NCBI RefSeq assembly: GCF_002770595.1
Contig: NZ_CP022986.1
Span: forward strand, 1,240,001 to 1,304,000
Reading direction: 5' to 3'
DNA from: Chryseobacterium camelliae
GTDB lineage: Bacteria; Bacteroidota; Bacteroidia; Flavobacteriales; Weeksellaceae
DNA length: 64,000 bases
This document shows, piece after piece, positions 34,484 to 43,983 of this stretch. The notes beneath the pieces are model-generated. The model saw nothing but the letters and a program-made list of their open reading frames with translations. It was not told the origin of the DNA and did no database searches. The number at the start of each line of letters is the position of its first letter. Within the stretch, counting starts at the first letter, position 1. Both the position numbers and the translations under genes were made by a program.

Positions 34484-35959
34484 TTATTTTTTAATGATAT
34501 TGGGAGGCGTAAGGGGATTCTGGTCCCAGCCGCCGCCCAATGCCCGGTAGATGGCTACGCTGGCTTTCAGCTGGTTGATCCTTTTTTCCACCAGTTCAAA
34601 CTTAGATTCCAGGGCATCGCGCTGGGTGAGCAGCACCTCCATATAATCGGCCCGGGCGTACTTGAACAGGTCGTTGGAAATGTCTATGGACTGGGTTAAG
34701 GCATCCACTTCCTGCGCTTTGATGTCGTAGCTGCTTTTCATATTATGAATTTTCGCCAGCTGATTGGCCACTTCGATGTAGGCGGCCAGGACGGTCTGCT
34801 CATAATGGTAGACGGCCTGCACCTGCTTCGCATTGGCGTTGTAGTAGGCGGCTTTGATGGCGGCGCGGTTGATCAGCGGTGCGGTCAGCTCGCCGGCCAG
34901 CGAGAACAGGAACGATTCCGGCTTGATGAGATAGGCAGGATTGAATGCCTGCAGCCCGATCCCGGCCCCGATGTCCAGCGAAGGATAGAACCTCGCCTTC
35001 GCCGACTTGATGTCCAGCCTGGTTGCGGCGAGTTCGTATTCCGCTTCCTTGATGTCCGGGCGGTTTTCCAGCAGCTCGGAAGGAATCCCGGCATAGACCA
35101 CCGGCGGAACCACAGCATCGAAATTATCATGGCTGCGTTCTACCGGCTGCGGGAACCTTCCCACCAGGTAATTGATGCGGTTTTCGGTCTCCACAATTTT
35201 TTGCTGGATGTCGTACTGCATGCCCTGGGTTTTCAGCACGAGGGCCTGGAATCTTTTCACGGCCAGCTCATTGGAACGGGCGTTCTTTTTCAGTTCCTTG
35301 ATGATGTTCAGCGCATCGTTCTGGATCTTGATGTTCTCATTCAGGATCACCTTCTCGTTATCCAGCGCCAGCAGCTCGTAATAGGAATCGGCAATTTCGG
35401 AAATGAGGTTGGTAACCATGAAGTTCCGGCCTTCGATGCTGGCCAGGTAACGCTGCACCTGCGCACGGGTGGCGTTGTGGAGCTTGCCCCAGATATCGGT
35501 TTCCCATTTCGCCTGCACACCGGCCCCGAAATCGAAGAGCGGATCCGGCATTTCTTTTCCGGGCTCGATCTCGGTATTGGCTTCCATAGCGCCGATATTG
35601 GTGTAGCGGCTGACCTTGTCTACGCCTACTCCGGCTTTCAGGCCAACGGATGGGAGGTACTCCCCTTTCCGGGCTTTGATTTCATTTTTTGAAATTTCGA
35701 TTTCCTGAAGCATGATGTTCAGCTCCTGGTTGTTTTTCAGGGCCTCGGTGATGAGGGCCTGAAGGTTGGGGTCGCTGAAATATTCATTCCATTTCAGCTT
35801 CCCGGAATTGGTGGTGTTATTTTCGGCACCGGCATATTTTTCCGGCACAGTCCTGTTTTCCGCCCGCTGCTGGATGTCGACGGGCTTACACGCCGCAAGG
35901 CCGAGCAGCAGTACGGACCAGCCTGCGTATTGGTATATTTTTTTTCTGTTCTTATTCAT
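34484..35959 (-). CDS. RND efflux outer-membrane lipoprotein (OprM/NodT-type)
   Basis: Outer-membrane factor of a tripartite efflux pump. Lipoprotein signal with Cys in GLAACKP, then two OEP (TolC) domains, e.g. WNEYFSDPNLQALITEALKNN and RPDIKEAEYELAATRLDIKSAKARFYP read in two parts. 491 residues is standard. It is the last gene of the pump operon and overlaps the permease gene by eight bases. Confidence 0.93.
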   Translation of the reverse strand: MNKNRKKIYQYAGWSVLLLGLAACKPVDIQQRAENRTVPEKYAGAENNTTNSGKLKWNEYFSDPNLQALITEALKNNQELNIMLQEIEISKNEIKARKGEYLPSVGLKAGVGVDKVSRYTNIGAMEANTEIEPGKEMPDPLFDFGAGVQAKWETDIWGKLHNATRAQVQRYLASIEGRNFMVTNLISEIADSYYELLALDNEKVILNENIKIQNDALNIIKELKKNARSNELAVKRFQALVLKTQGMQYDIQQKIVETENRINYLVGRFPQPVERSHDNFDAVVPPVVYAGIPSELLENRPDIKEAEYELAATRLDIKSAKARFYPSLDIGAGIGLQAFNPAYLIKPESFLFSLAGELTAPLINRAAIKAAYYNANAKQVQAVYHYEQTVLAAYIEVANQLAKIHNMKSSYDIKAQEVDALTQSIDISNDLFKYARADYMEVLLTQRDALESKFELVEKRINQLKASVAIYRALGGGWDQNPLTPPNIIKK

Positions 35960-38900
35960 AATGGATCATGTCTTCGCTTAATGGTGATTCGTCTTCGTCT
36001 TTGATCATCTTCCTGCCGTCTGATAATTTGGCAAAAATGTAGTAGAGCCCCGGGATCACAATGACCCCGAACAGCGTCCCGATGAGCATTCCGCCCAATG
36101 CGGAAGCCCCGATGGTATGGTTCCCGATCGCTCCGGCCCCACTGGCAAATACCAAGGGTACCAATCCGGCAATAAACGCAAAGGAGGTCATAAGGATCGG
36201 CCTGAAACGGGCTTTTGAACCTTCAATCGCCGCTTCCAAGATGGAATCTCCCGCCTGTCTCCGCTTCACGGCAAATTCCACGATCAGCACTGCGTTTTTC
36301 CCGAGGAGCCCGATGATCATGATGAGCCCTACCTGAGCGTAGATGTCATTTTCCAGTCCCATCGCTTTCAGCAATAAGAAGGAACCGAATACCCCCACCG
36401 GAAGGGACAGCAATACGGCAAACGGAATGATAAAGCTTTCATACTGCGCCGCAAGCACGAGATATACGAATACGAGCACCACCAGGAATACATAAATGGC
36501 TTCATTACCGCGCTGCGCTTCGTCATAAGACAATCCTTCCCAGGCTACTTTATAGCCGTGAGGCAGGCTTTTCGCCGCAGTTTCGTTGATCGCCTGGATG
36601 GCATCTGCCGTCGTATAGCCCGGCGCCGGAAGCCCGCGGATCGCTGCCGAATTGTACATATTGTAGCGCGTGATCTCATTAGGTCCCTGCGTTTTCTTCA
36701 TCGTCATGAATGCGGAATACGGAACCATTTCATTGTGGTCGTTCTTCACATACAGGTTCATGATATCGGTAGGAAGCCTCCTGAATTCCGGCGACGACTG
36801 CACGTACACTTTGAAGAACTGCCCGAACCGGATGAAACCCTGTTCATAGGTACTTCCGATCAGGATGTTGAGGTTGTCCATCGCTTTACCAATGGAAACG
36901 CCTTTCTGCATCGCGGCATTATTATCGAAAACCAATTCGTACTGAGGGTAATTCGCTGCGAAAAACGTGAAGACGCCGCTCAGTTCCTTACGTTTTTTAA
37001 GCTGGGCGATGAAATCTTTATTCACCTTATCGAAATCCTGGTAATTAGTTGTTCTGTTCAGGTCCAGCAAACGTACGGAGAACCCTCCCGAAGATCCGAA
37101 TCCCGGAACTGCCGGCGGCTCAAAGAACTCAATGGTCGCTCCGAGGTTTTTGGATTTTTCTTCCAGCTCTTCCATGATTTCCTTCACGTCATGCTTACGG
37201 TCGCCCCAGCTTTTCAGGTTGATCAGGCAGGTTCCGGCATTGGAACCGCGGCCTTCGGTCATGATCTCATATCCCGCCAGTGAAGAAACGGATTCCACAC
37301 CATCCACGCCCTGACAGATCTTCTGCAATGCCCTGGAAACCTTATTGGTCTGCTCCAAAGTAGATCCCGGCGGCGTCTGGATGATGGCGTAAATGGTTCC
37401 CTGGTCTTCATTCGGGATGAATCCTCCCGGAAGGGTTTTATTCACGATGAAAATCCCTACGCAGAAGGCAGCCAGGATTCCCCAGGTCACCACCTTGCGG
37501 CTGACAATCTTTCTTAAAAAGGCAGCGTATTTCCCGGTAATTTTATCGAACCCGCGGTTGAAGGAATCCAGCGATCTGGTGAACAGGTTGGATTTTTTAG
37601 GCTTCCCGTGGTTGTTTTTCAACAGCATGGCTGCCAGAACCGGCGTCAAAGTAAGCGCCACCACCGCAGAGATCACGATGGAACTGGCCATGGTGATGGA
37701 AAACTGACGGTAAAATGTTCCCACCGGTCCGGTCATGAAGGAGATCGGGATGAACACCGCCACCATCACCGCCGTAATGGCAATGATCGCTCCGGCAATT
37801 TCGCCCATGACTTCTTTTACCGCCTTGTATGGAGATATGTTGCTCTCTTCCATTTTCGCATGCACGGCTTCAATCACCACAATAGCATTATCCACCACAA
37901 TCCCGATCGCGAGCACCAACGCAAAAAGCGTCACGAGGTTGATGGACAACCCGAACAGCTGGATCACAAAGAAGGTCCCGATCAGGGAAACCGGCACGGC
38001 GATAATCGGGATCAGCGTTGAACGCCAGTCGCCCAGGAAGATGAAGACCACGATCGCTACGAGGATGAAGGCATCCCTCAGCGTGTGCATCACCTGCTCC
38101 ACCGAAGCATCCAGGAACTGCGAAACGTCATAACTGATTTTATAATCCACTCCCGGAGGGAAGTTGGCTTTCATTTCCTCCAGCTTGGCTTTCACATCTT
38201 TGATCACATCATTGGCATTGCTTCCGTAGTTCTGCTTCAATACGATGGAAGCGGAAGGATGACCGTCGAGGTTGGAATAAATATCAAAGAACTCACTGCC
38301 CAGCTCTACTTTTGCCACATCTTTCAGCTTGATATTCTCTCCTTCGGAATTGGAGCGGACGATGATGTTCTCATATTCTTCCGGCGTGTTGTACTGGCCT
38401 TTGTAGGTCAGGACATATTCCAGCGACTGTGCCGCAATCCCGGAACTCTGCCCGATCCTTCCCGGACGCCCGATGATGCTCTGCTCCCCGATGGCTTTCA
38501 TCACTTCATCCACGGAAAGGTCATAGGCACGCATCCTGTCCGGATTAAGCCAGATCCTCATCGCATATCTTCGGCTCCCCAGGATCTGGGATTTGGCAAT
38601 CCCGTGGATCCGGTTGATTTCCGGGATGATGTTAACGGTAGCGTAGTTGTACAGGAATTTTTCATCCATGTCTTTGCCGGTGCTGTACAGGTTGACGTAC
38701 ATCAGCATACTCGGCTGGATCGGGTTCACCACTACCCCTTCTTTCTGCACGAGTTCCGGCAGGAGCGGCATCACCTGGTCCACCCTGGTTTTTACGAGTA
38801 CGACCGCCTCATTGGGATTGGTGCCCGGATCAAAGACCACGTTTACGGTAGCTTCCCCGGCACTGGTTGCATCCGTAGTGATGTACCGCATCCCCTGAAC

Positions 38901-39113
38901 CCCGTTGATGGCATTTTCTATGGTAATCAGTGATGATTTCACGAGTACATCTGCACTGGCTCCCGGATAGGCAATGGAAACCGCTACCGTAGTAGGCGCA
39001 ATTTTAGGAAACTGCTCGGTAGGCAGCTGCTTGATCGCCAGTCCCCCGATAAATAAGATTACGACCGATATCACAATGGCGAAAACCGGCCTGTGTATTA
39101 CTTTCTTAAACAT
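35952..39113 (-). CDS. HAE-1 family RND efflux permease
   Basis: Inner-membrane proton/drug antiporter of the AcrB/MexB type, 1053 residues with twelve membrane helices and two large periplasmic loops. The N-terminus MFKKVIHRPVFAIVISVVIL and the helix-4 acid pair near the ALVLAIGIVVDNAIVVIEAV segment are characteristic. Between adaptor (15-base gap) and outer-membrane factor (overlap), giving a complete pump. Likely substrates are drugs, bile-like detergents or solvents; not readable from sequence. Confidence 0.95.
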   Translation of the reverse strand: MFKKVIHRPVFAIVISVVILFIGGLAIKQLPTEQFPKIAPTTVAVSIAYPGASADVLVKSSLITIENAINGVQGMRYITTDATSAGEATVNVVFDPGTNPNEAVVLVKTRVDQVMPLLPELVQKEGVVVNPIQPSMLMYVNLYSTGKDMDEKFLYNYATVNIIPEINRIHGIAKSQILGSRRYAMRIWLNPDRMRAYDLSVDEVMKAIGEQSIIGRPGRIGQSSGIAAQSLEYVLTYKGQYNTPEEYENIIVRSNSEGENIKLKDVAKVELGSEFFDIYSNLDGHPSASIVLKQNYGSNANDVIKDVKAKLEEMKANFPPGVDYKISYDVSQFLDASVEQVMHTLRDAFILVAIVVFIFLGDWRSTLIPIIAVPVSLIGTFFVIQLFGLSINLVTLFALVLAIGIVVDNAIVVIEAVHAKMEESNISPYKAVKEVMGEIAGAIIAITAVMVAVFIPISFMTGPVGTFYRQFSITMASSIVISAVVALTLTPVLAAMLLKNNHGKPKKSNLFTRSLDSFNRGFDKITGKYAAFLRKIVSRKVVTWGILAAFCVGIFIVNKTLPGGFIPNEDQGTIYAIIQTPPGSTLEQTNKVSRALQKICQGVDGVESVSSLAGYEIMTEGRGSNAGTCLINLKSWGDRKHDVKEIMEELEEKSKNLGATIEFFEPPAVPGFGSSGGFSVRLLDLNRTTNYQDFDKVNKDFIAQLKKRKELSGVFTFFAANYPQYELVFDNNAAMQKGVSIGKAMDNLNILIGSTYEQGFIRFGQFFKVYVQSSPEFRRLPTDIMNLYVKNDHNEMVPYSAFMTMKKTQGPNEITRYNMYNSAAIRGLPAPGYTTADAIQAINETAAKSLPHGYKVAWEGLSYDEAQRGNEAIYVFLVVLVFVYLVLAAQYESFIIPFAVLLSLPVGVFGSFLLLKAMGLENDIYAQVGLIMIIGLLGKNAVLIVEFAVKRRQAGDSILEAAIEGSKARFRPILMTSFAFIAGLVPLVFASGAGAIGNHTIGASALGGMLIGTLFGVIVIPGLYYIFAKLSDGRKMIKDEDESPLSEDMIHYE

Positions 39114-39128
39114 AATGCTGCTTTTAGG

Positions 39129-40211
39129 TTACTCGGCATACAGATCCAGGTTCGACATTACTTTTTCCGGTTTCTGATACCTGGAACTGATCTTCTGGTT
39201 TTCCTGCACCAGCCTCAGACCGTCCAGCAGAATCCTGTCGTCTTTCCCCAGTCCCGAAGCCACCACGTAAATATGCGGCAGCTCGGCAGCCACTTTAATT
39301 TCGCGGGCTTTCACCTTGTTGTCTTTGGTGATCACATACACATATTTTTTCTCCAGCTCCTCAAAAGTTGCTTTCTGAGGGATCATGACCGCATGGGGAT
39401 ACGGAGCAGTGATGAGGATATTCCCAGTTTCCCCGTATCTGAGGAGTCCGTTCGGATTCAGGAAAGTGGCCCGGTAGGCAATGTTCCCGGTTTCATTATC
39501 GAAATCGGATTCTATGGTTTCCACCACACCCTGCTGGCTGAATTCTTTTCCATTGGCCATTTTCAGGCGCACATGGAGCGGCTCGTTTTTTCGATCCGCC
39601 ATCTGGTCCAGATATTCCGCCTCCGGAACATTGAAATACACCCACATTTTGCTGTTGTCCGATAATTCGGTGATCAGCTCGCCATCATCCACCAGGCTGC
39701 CCTTCCGTACATGAAGTTTCCCGACAATCCCGGAAAAAGGAGCGCGGATTTCAGTGAATTTCAGGTGGGTATCGGTAGAGGCCAGCTCGGCTCTGGCTTT
39801 ATCATACCTTGCTTTGGCCATCGCCATTTCCTGCGGCGCCACAATATTTTTGTCGGGAAGGTTTTTGGTATTCTGGTATTCAATTTCGGCATATTTGGCT
39901 TCCGCCTTAGCCCGGTTTACATCCGACTCATACAGGTTCGGCATAATCTTGAACAGCAGCTGCCCTTTTTTCACTGCCTGTCCTTCGTCCACATAAATCG
40001 ACTGGATGTACCCCTTTTCCTGTGCGCGGAGCTCAATATGGTTGATGGAGCGGATCTGCGCCACATATTCTTTATCAATCAGCGTGTCTTTTACCAGAGG
40101 GCTCGTCACGTTGAACGTCGCCGCCTCGGCTTTTTCTTTCTTTTCAGACTGACAGCTTACGCACCAGAATATCAGGCACAGGTTTACATACATGAGACTT
40201 TTCTTGACCAT
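39129..40211 (-). CDS. RND efflux periplasmic adaptor (membrane fusion protein)
   Basis: 360-residue HlyD/AcrA-type adaptor. It has a lipoprotein signal (FWCVSCQSE), a lipoyl-like half motif (ELRAQEKGYIQSIYVDEGQAVKKGQLL, quoted in part), a helical hairpin and the second lipoyl half (FTEIRAPFSGIVGKLHVRKGSLV, in part), then beta-barrel and membrane-proximal domains. It links the permease to the outer-membrane factor. Confidence 0.93.
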   Translation of the reverse strand: MVKKSLMYVNLCLIFWCVSCQSEKKEKAEAATFNVTSPLVKDTLIDKEYVAQIRSINHIELRAQEKGYIQSIYVDEGQAVKKGQLLFKIMPNLYESDVNRAKAEAKYAEIEYQNTKNLPDKNIVAPQEMAMAKARYDKARAELASTDTHLKFTEIRAPFSGIVGKLHVRKGSLVDDGELITELSDNSKMWVYFNVPEAEYLDQMADRKNEPLHVRLKMANGKEFSQQGVVETIESDFDNETGNIAYRATFLNPNGLLRYGETGNILITAPYPHAVMIPQKATFEELEKKYVYVITKDNKVKAREIKVAAELPHIYVVASGLGKDDRILLDGLRLVQENQKISSRYQKPEKVMSNLDLYAE

Positions 40212-40315
40212 GATCTTAATACATTTAAATAATAATTTGAAAATTTGAAAATAGGATGTCAGGCTCTCAGCGGAATGCGAAAGCCGTTAATTTGTTCTTG
40301 AAAAGCAGTATGGAA

Positions 40316-40774
40316 TCACAATCGGATGACCCTGTACTGGATGTACAGATCATCACAAAGGGGCTTTAACAGCTCGGAATGAGCCAGTGAAACGGCAATT
40401 TTATGGTCGTGAAACGTAGTGACAAAATCCGAAATCAGGTGCCAGAAGCCATCCCTGAACAGCATCATCAGTCCTGAGGAAGCCCCGGTCTCTACGGTGT
40501 CATCGTTTTCAGTATCGTTTTCGGAAAGGTTGGCGCGGATTTTAGTGAAGCGCGGGTGTCCAATGGTCAGGGCACCGTCTGTTTCATGCTCATTGAGGAA
40601 CATGACTGATTTTGCAGCATGCCTGTCCTGCGTATTCAGTATCTCAGCACCCAGCTCGAAAACAGAATCATTATCAGCGGAAATATACTGCTGCAGCTGC
40701 CCGTAATAAAAACCGAGAACGGTTAAACCGGCAAACAGCAAGCTATATAGATATTGATAAAATCTCCCTTTCAT
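40316..40774 (-). CDS. Hypothetical protein, first gene of the RND operon
   Basis: 152 residues with one N-terminal hydrophobic segment (about 8-25) and an acidic periplasmic or extracytoplasmic part. I recognise no family. It is 104 bases upstream of the adaptor, behind a good promoter (40782-40814), so it appears to be co-transcribed with the pump. The protein has the size of a sensor or accessory subunit, but its role is not evident. Confidence 0.6.
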   Translation of the reverse strand: MKGRFYQYLYSLLFAGLTVLGFYYGQLQQYISADNDSVFELGAEILNTQDRHAAKSVMFLNEHETDGALTIGHPRFTKIRANLSENDTENDDTVETGASSGLMMLFRDGFWHLISDFVTTFHDHKIAVSLAHSELLKPLCDDLYIQYRVIRL

Positions 40775-40781
40775 TGCAGTA

Positions 40782-40814
40782 CAAATGTAATGAACTTCAG
40801 CCTCCCGGCCAAAA
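40782..40814 (-). promoter_or_regulatory. Promoter of the RND operon (TTTTG-N20-TACATTTG)
   Basis: Minus-strand TACATTTG (40789-40782) matches TAnnTTTG, with TTTTG (40814-40810) 20 bases upstream. The first gene starts eight bases downstream of the -7 box. Confidence 0.7.
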
Positions 40815-40895
40815 TGGAAAGATTAAAAAATCTTTAAAAATTGGGTTTGACAGGTTATTTTAGCTTTTGCAGATGAACTCTTTCCAAGCATTTTA

Positions 40896-40990
40896 AAAAA
40901 TCTTCGATTTTTAAAAACTTATGTGTTCTTCTGTTTTCAACGATGGATTCTTAAGATTCTTATGTGTCAAAAACTTTTGTGGTTATATGA
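40896..40990 (+). repeat. SR repeat (hairpin AAAAATC-TTC-GATTTTT)
   Basis: Complete SR unit: terminal hairpin, TTAAAAACTTATGTGTTCT, GTTTTCAACGATGG, TTCTTAAGATTCT, TATGTGTCAAAAACTTTTGTGG. The T-A pair in the stem and TTC loop differ from most copies while keeping the stem intact. Starts the repeat zone downstream of the RND operon promoter. Confidence 0.85.
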
Positions 40991-41003
40991 AATTCCATTT
41001 TTT

Positions 41004-41313
41004 TAATTCGTTCATTTTGCTTCTTCCTAACTCGTTCATTTTGCCTTGATGCAAAACGAACCAAAAGATCAAGACTGGATTCTTCCGCTAACCGAAAGTC
41101 TTATGCACTAAAAATTCTAAACTTGCGTGGTAGCAAAAGGGTTGCTCCGATTCAAATTTGGTCCCACGCTTCGGACAATAGAATTTTCTTAACGTTTATA
41201 AGCCTTCCGGTCTTAACGCTCCAGACTCCTAGGTCAGTTTTACTTTTTAGGAATGGTTGCAATTCTTGTATTCATCATGAAATCAAATTATACAAATATT
41301 CGATTTCAGCCAC
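41004..41313 (+). repeat. LR repeat copy 2
   Basis: Begins with ATTCGTTCATTTTGCTTCTTCC and lacks the AACCCTGCGGGTT palindrome at its left end. Contains the AAGACT...AGTCTT inverted repeat, the AGCAAAAGGGTTGCT hairpin variant, and the common right end to the CAGCCACCAT just before the next SR unit. Confidence 0.9.
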
Positions 41314-41317
41314 CATA

Positions 41318-41417
41318 AAAATCGTAGATTTTTAAAAACTAATGTGCTCTTCTGTTTTCAAAGCTTGCTTCTTAAGATTCTTATGTGTCAAAAACTTTTG
41401 TGACTGTTGTGGTTTAT
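41318..41417 (+). repeat. SR repeat (hairpin AAAAATC-GTA-GATTTTT)
   Basis: Complete SR unit between LR copies 2 and 3, with the A-T form of the stem and GTA loop. Confidence 0.85.
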
Positions 41418-41424
41418 ATAAATT

Positions 41425-41762
41425 AATTCGTTCATTTTGCTTCTTTCAAGTTTATTTTTTTATTTGAATCAGCGAACCCTGCGGGTTTGCCTTGATGCAA
41501 AACGAACCAAAAGATCAAGACTGGATTCTTCCGCTAACCGAAAGTCTTATGCACTAAAAATTCTAAACTTGCGTGGTAGCAATAGTATAGCTTCGATTCA
41601 AAGTTAGTCCCACGCTTCGGACAATAGAATTTTCTTAACGTTTATAAGCCTTCCGGTCTTAACGCTCCAGACTCCTAGGTCAGTTTTACTTTTTAGGAAT
41701 GGTTGCAATTCTTGTATTCATCATGAAATCAAATTATACACATGTTCGATTTCAGCTACCAT
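41425..41762 (+). repeat. LR repeat copy 3
   Basis: Full-length copy with the AACCCTGCGGGTT palindrome and the AATAGTATAGCTTCGATTC variant shared with the inverted copy at 10.4 kb. Confidence 0.92.
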
Positions 41763-41855
41763 AAAAATCGTAGATTTTTAAAAACTTCTGTGTTCTTAAT
41801 GTTTTCAACACCGGCTTCTTAAAACTCTCATGTGTTAAAAACTTTTATGACTGTT
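41763..41855 (+). repeat. SR repeat (hairpin AAAAATC-GTA-GATTTTT)
   Basis: SR unit directly joined to LR copy 3. Middle part reads CTTAATGTTTTCAACACCGG, more divergent than other copies. It is followed by the CTCTCGCAGATC word (41864-41910) that also precedes several other SR units. Confidence 0.8.
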
Positions 41856-41863
41856 GTGTTTTT

Positions 41864-41910
41864 ATTCTCTCGCAGATCGGAAGATCTCGCAGATTCTTTT
41901 CACGCATTTA
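41864..41910 (+). repeat. Short linker repeat (CTCTCGCAGATC type)
   Basis: Words CTCTCGCAGATCGGAAGATC, then TTTTCACGCATTTA, leading into the next SR hairpin. Related copies at 42454-42500 and 42600-42645, and a weaker one at 47190-47238. Confidence 0.65.
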
Positions 41911-42013
41911 AAAAACCGTAGGTTTTTAAAACTTCTTTGTTCTTAATGTTTTCAAAGCTGGCTTCTTAACATTCTTATGTGTCAAAAACTTTTGTGACTG
42001 TTGTGGTTATATA
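41911..42013 (+). repeat. SR repeat (hairpin AAAAACC-GTA-GGTTTTT)
   Basis: SR unit with the C-G form of the stem. Compared with the preceding copies, both sides of the stem change together (ATC...GAT to ACC...GGT). Confidence 0.85.
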
Positions 42014-42017
42014 AATT

Positions 42018-42354
42018 AATTCGTTCATTTTGCTTCTTTCAAGTTTATTTTTTTATTTGAATCAGCGAACCCTGCGGGTTTGCCTTGATGCAAAACGAAC
42101 CAAAAGATCAAGACTGGATTCCTCCGCTAACCGAAAGTCTTATGCACTAAAAATTCTAAACTTGCGTGGTAGCAAAAGGGTTGCTCCGATTCAAATTTGG
42201 TCCCACGCTTCGGACAATAGAATTTTCTTAACGTTTATAAGCCTTCCGGTCTTAACGCTCCAGACTCCTAGGTCAGTTTTACTTTTTAGGAACGGTTGCA
42301 ATTCTTGTATTCATCATGAAATCAAATTATACAAATATTCGATTTCAGCCACCA
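42018..42354 (+). repeat. LR repeat copy 4
   Basis: Full-length copy with the left palindrome and the AAAAGGGTTGCTCCG variant. A 114-codon frame can be read across it, but the same frame is broken in other copies. Confidence 0.92.
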
Positions 42355-42355
42355 T

Positions 42356-42452
42356 AAAAATCGTAGATTTTTAAAAACTTATGTGTTCTTCTGTTTTCAA
42401 AGCTTGATTCTTAAGATTCTTATGTGTCAAAAACTTTTGTAACTGTTGTGGT
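42356..42452 (+). repeat. SR repeat (hairpin AAAAATC-GTA-GATTTTT)
   Basis: Complete SR unit after LR copy 4; followed by the CTCTCGCAGATC linker at 42454. Confidence 0.85.
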
Positions 42453-42453
42453 A

Positions 42454-42500
42454 TTATTCTCTCGCAGATCAGCAGATAACATAGATTTTTCACGCATTTA
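42454..42500 (+). repeat. Short linker repeat (CTCTCGCAGATC type)
   Basis: CTCTCGCAGATCAGCAGATA followed by TTTTTCACGCATTTA, joining two SR units. Confidence 0.65.
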
Positions 42501-42599
42501 AAAAACCGTAGGTTTTTAAAAACTCATGTGTTCTTCTGTTTTCAAGGCTGGCTTCTTAACATTCTCATGTGTCAAAAACTTTTGTGACTGTTGTGGTTT
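42501..42599 (+). repeat. SR repeat (hairpin AAAAACC-GTA-GGTTTTT)
   Basis: Complete SR unit with C-G stem form, between two linker repeats. Confidence 0.85.
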
Positions 42600-42645
42600 T
42601 ATTCTCTCGCAAATCGGCAGATCACTCAGATTTTTTCACTCATTT
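42600..42645 (+). repeat. Short linker repeat (CTCTCGCAAATC type)
   Basis: TATTCTCTCGCAAATCGGCAG then ATCACTCAGATTTTTTCACTC; third member of the linker family. Confidence 0.65.
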
Positions 42646-42750
42646 AAAAAACCGTAGGTTTTTAAAAACTCATGTGTTCTTCTGTTTTCAAAGCTGGCTT
42701 CTTAAAATTCTTAAGTGTAAAAACTCTTTTGTGACTGTTGTGGTTTATAT
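42646..42750 (+). repeat. SR repeat (hairpin AAAAACC-GTA-GGTTTTT)
   Basis: Complete SR unit ending the first repeat cluster; contains AAGTGTAAAAACTC in place of the usual ATGTGTCAAAAAC. Confidence 0.85.
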
Positions 42751-42800
42751 TTTAAATGATCTTAATTTCAGACTGGATCACACCACTTTAATCGTTATTA

Positions 42801-42856
42801 AAACCACCCCATCAAAAATTCTTTGAATTTTCGCCACCCTCTGAGGGAGGGGAGCT
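42801..42856 (+). repeat. REP-like element copy 1 (ACCACCC...GAGGGAGGGG)
   Basis: AAACCACCCCATCAAAAATT, then CTTTGAATTTTCGCCACCCT and CTGAGGGAGGGG. Contains the palindromes AAAATTC-TTT-GAATTTT and CCCTC...GAGGG. A second copy lies at 44691. This word is common between genes of Bacteroidota (from memory). Confidence 0.75.
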
Positions 42857-42937
42857 CTTTCTTGTGGTTGACTATCTGAACTCAAGTACCAGCTGAACTG
42901 ATCGCTTACCATCTAACGCAGCATCAATGGGGTTGAA

Positions 42938-43663
42938 TTATGCTTTAATCCTGATGATTCCCAGCTTGTCAAGCACCCGCATGGTCTGGAATCCCATATC
43001 CCATTCAAACCAGCGGGAGGCATTGTTGGGTCTTTGAGGATGCTTATGGTGGTTGTTGTGATAGGCTTCGCCCCAGAAAAGAAGATCTACCGGGAGGATG
43101 TTTTTAGAGGTATTGGACATGGGGTAGTTCTCGTACCCGAATTTGTGGGCCCACCAGTTGACGGCCATTCCCTGTAAAGATCCCATGATGATGGTGGCCG
43201 GCAGGAACAGCCATTGCCACCAGGCCGTTGCCAGCAAAGCATAGATTCCTACATACACACCGATCCAAAGGATGCGGGTGATATAGTTGTGGGCAAACCG
43301 GTCAAAGCGTTCCCAATCCGGCAGGTTCTTTTTGTACTTTTCAGGTGCATCGGTTTTCCCGATGTAGAGGTGGAAATAATTGGTCCTGGTGGTCCACATC
43401 ATGAGGAAGGGATTAGGATCGTTGTGAGGCGAATGGGGATCTTCCGGCTGATCGGTATGCGCATGGTGCAGGCGGTGCATCAGGCCGTACGTGTAAGCGC
43501 TGATGTAGGATGAACCCTGGGTAATAAAGCAGCCCAGGTAAAATACCCGCTCCCAGAATTTCGACATGGTAAACAGATTATGGGCCGCATACCGGTGATG
43601 AAAAACCGACTGAAAAAATAACGACGCATACCAGTGTATGATGATGAAAATGAATAGTGCCAT
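42938..43663 (-). CDS. Acyl-CoA/fatty-acid desaturase
   Basis: Membrane-bound desaturase of 241 residues. The three His boxes are HRYAAH (about 23-28), HRLHHAH (about 63-69) and HNNHH near residue 207, in the order and spacing of delta-9 acyl desaturases, with four hydrophobic segments. It is somewhat short for the family but all boxes are present. Introduces a double bond into acyl chains to regulate membrane fluidity. It stands alone in the repeat-rich zone. Confidence 0.9.
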   Translation of the reverse strand: MALFIFIIIHWYASLFFQSVFHHRYAAHNLFTMSKFWERVFYLGCFITQGSSYISAYTYGLMHRLHHAHTDQPEDPHSPHNDPNPFLMMWTTRTNYFHLYIGKTDAPEKYKKNLPDWERFDRFAHNYITRILWIGVYVGIYALLATAWWQWLFLPATIIMGSLQGMAVNWWAHKFGYENYPMSNTSKNILPVDLLFWGEAYHNNHHKHPQRPNNASRWFEWDMGFQTMRVLDKLGIIRIKA

Positions 43664-43857
43664 AAGATGAGGATTAAAAATTGAACAATTGATTTCTGAA
43701 ACAGCCTGAAAAAGAGATGATCGTGATACCTGATGCTATGGCTGCTTACTTATATATACGACGCATCCGGCGACGCAGTTTTCTCGACCCGGGCAGAGGC
43801 ATACTGATATCCGGCTAACATCCTATCAGACAGCCTTTAGAAATCAGGATAATAATG

Positions 43858-43983
43858 TATATTTGATGGGATTGCCGGCAGAACATTCCATAATGGGTAA
43901 CATCTCCGTTGTAACGCTACCGGCTGAAACATAATGGCAAAGGATATGCATGATAAGAAAAACAACAAGAGAAACCCTGTAGA
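43858..43983 (+). promoter_or_regulatory. Promoter box and structured leader of mobA
   Basis: TATATTTG (43858-43865) matches TAnnTTTG. The following leader of about 110 bases before the mobA ATG is not AT-rich and can pair GCCGG (43876) with CCGGC (43919) around smaller stems. That is long for a leader here and precedes a molybdenum cofactor gene; a riboswitch is possible but unproven. Confidence 0.4.
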
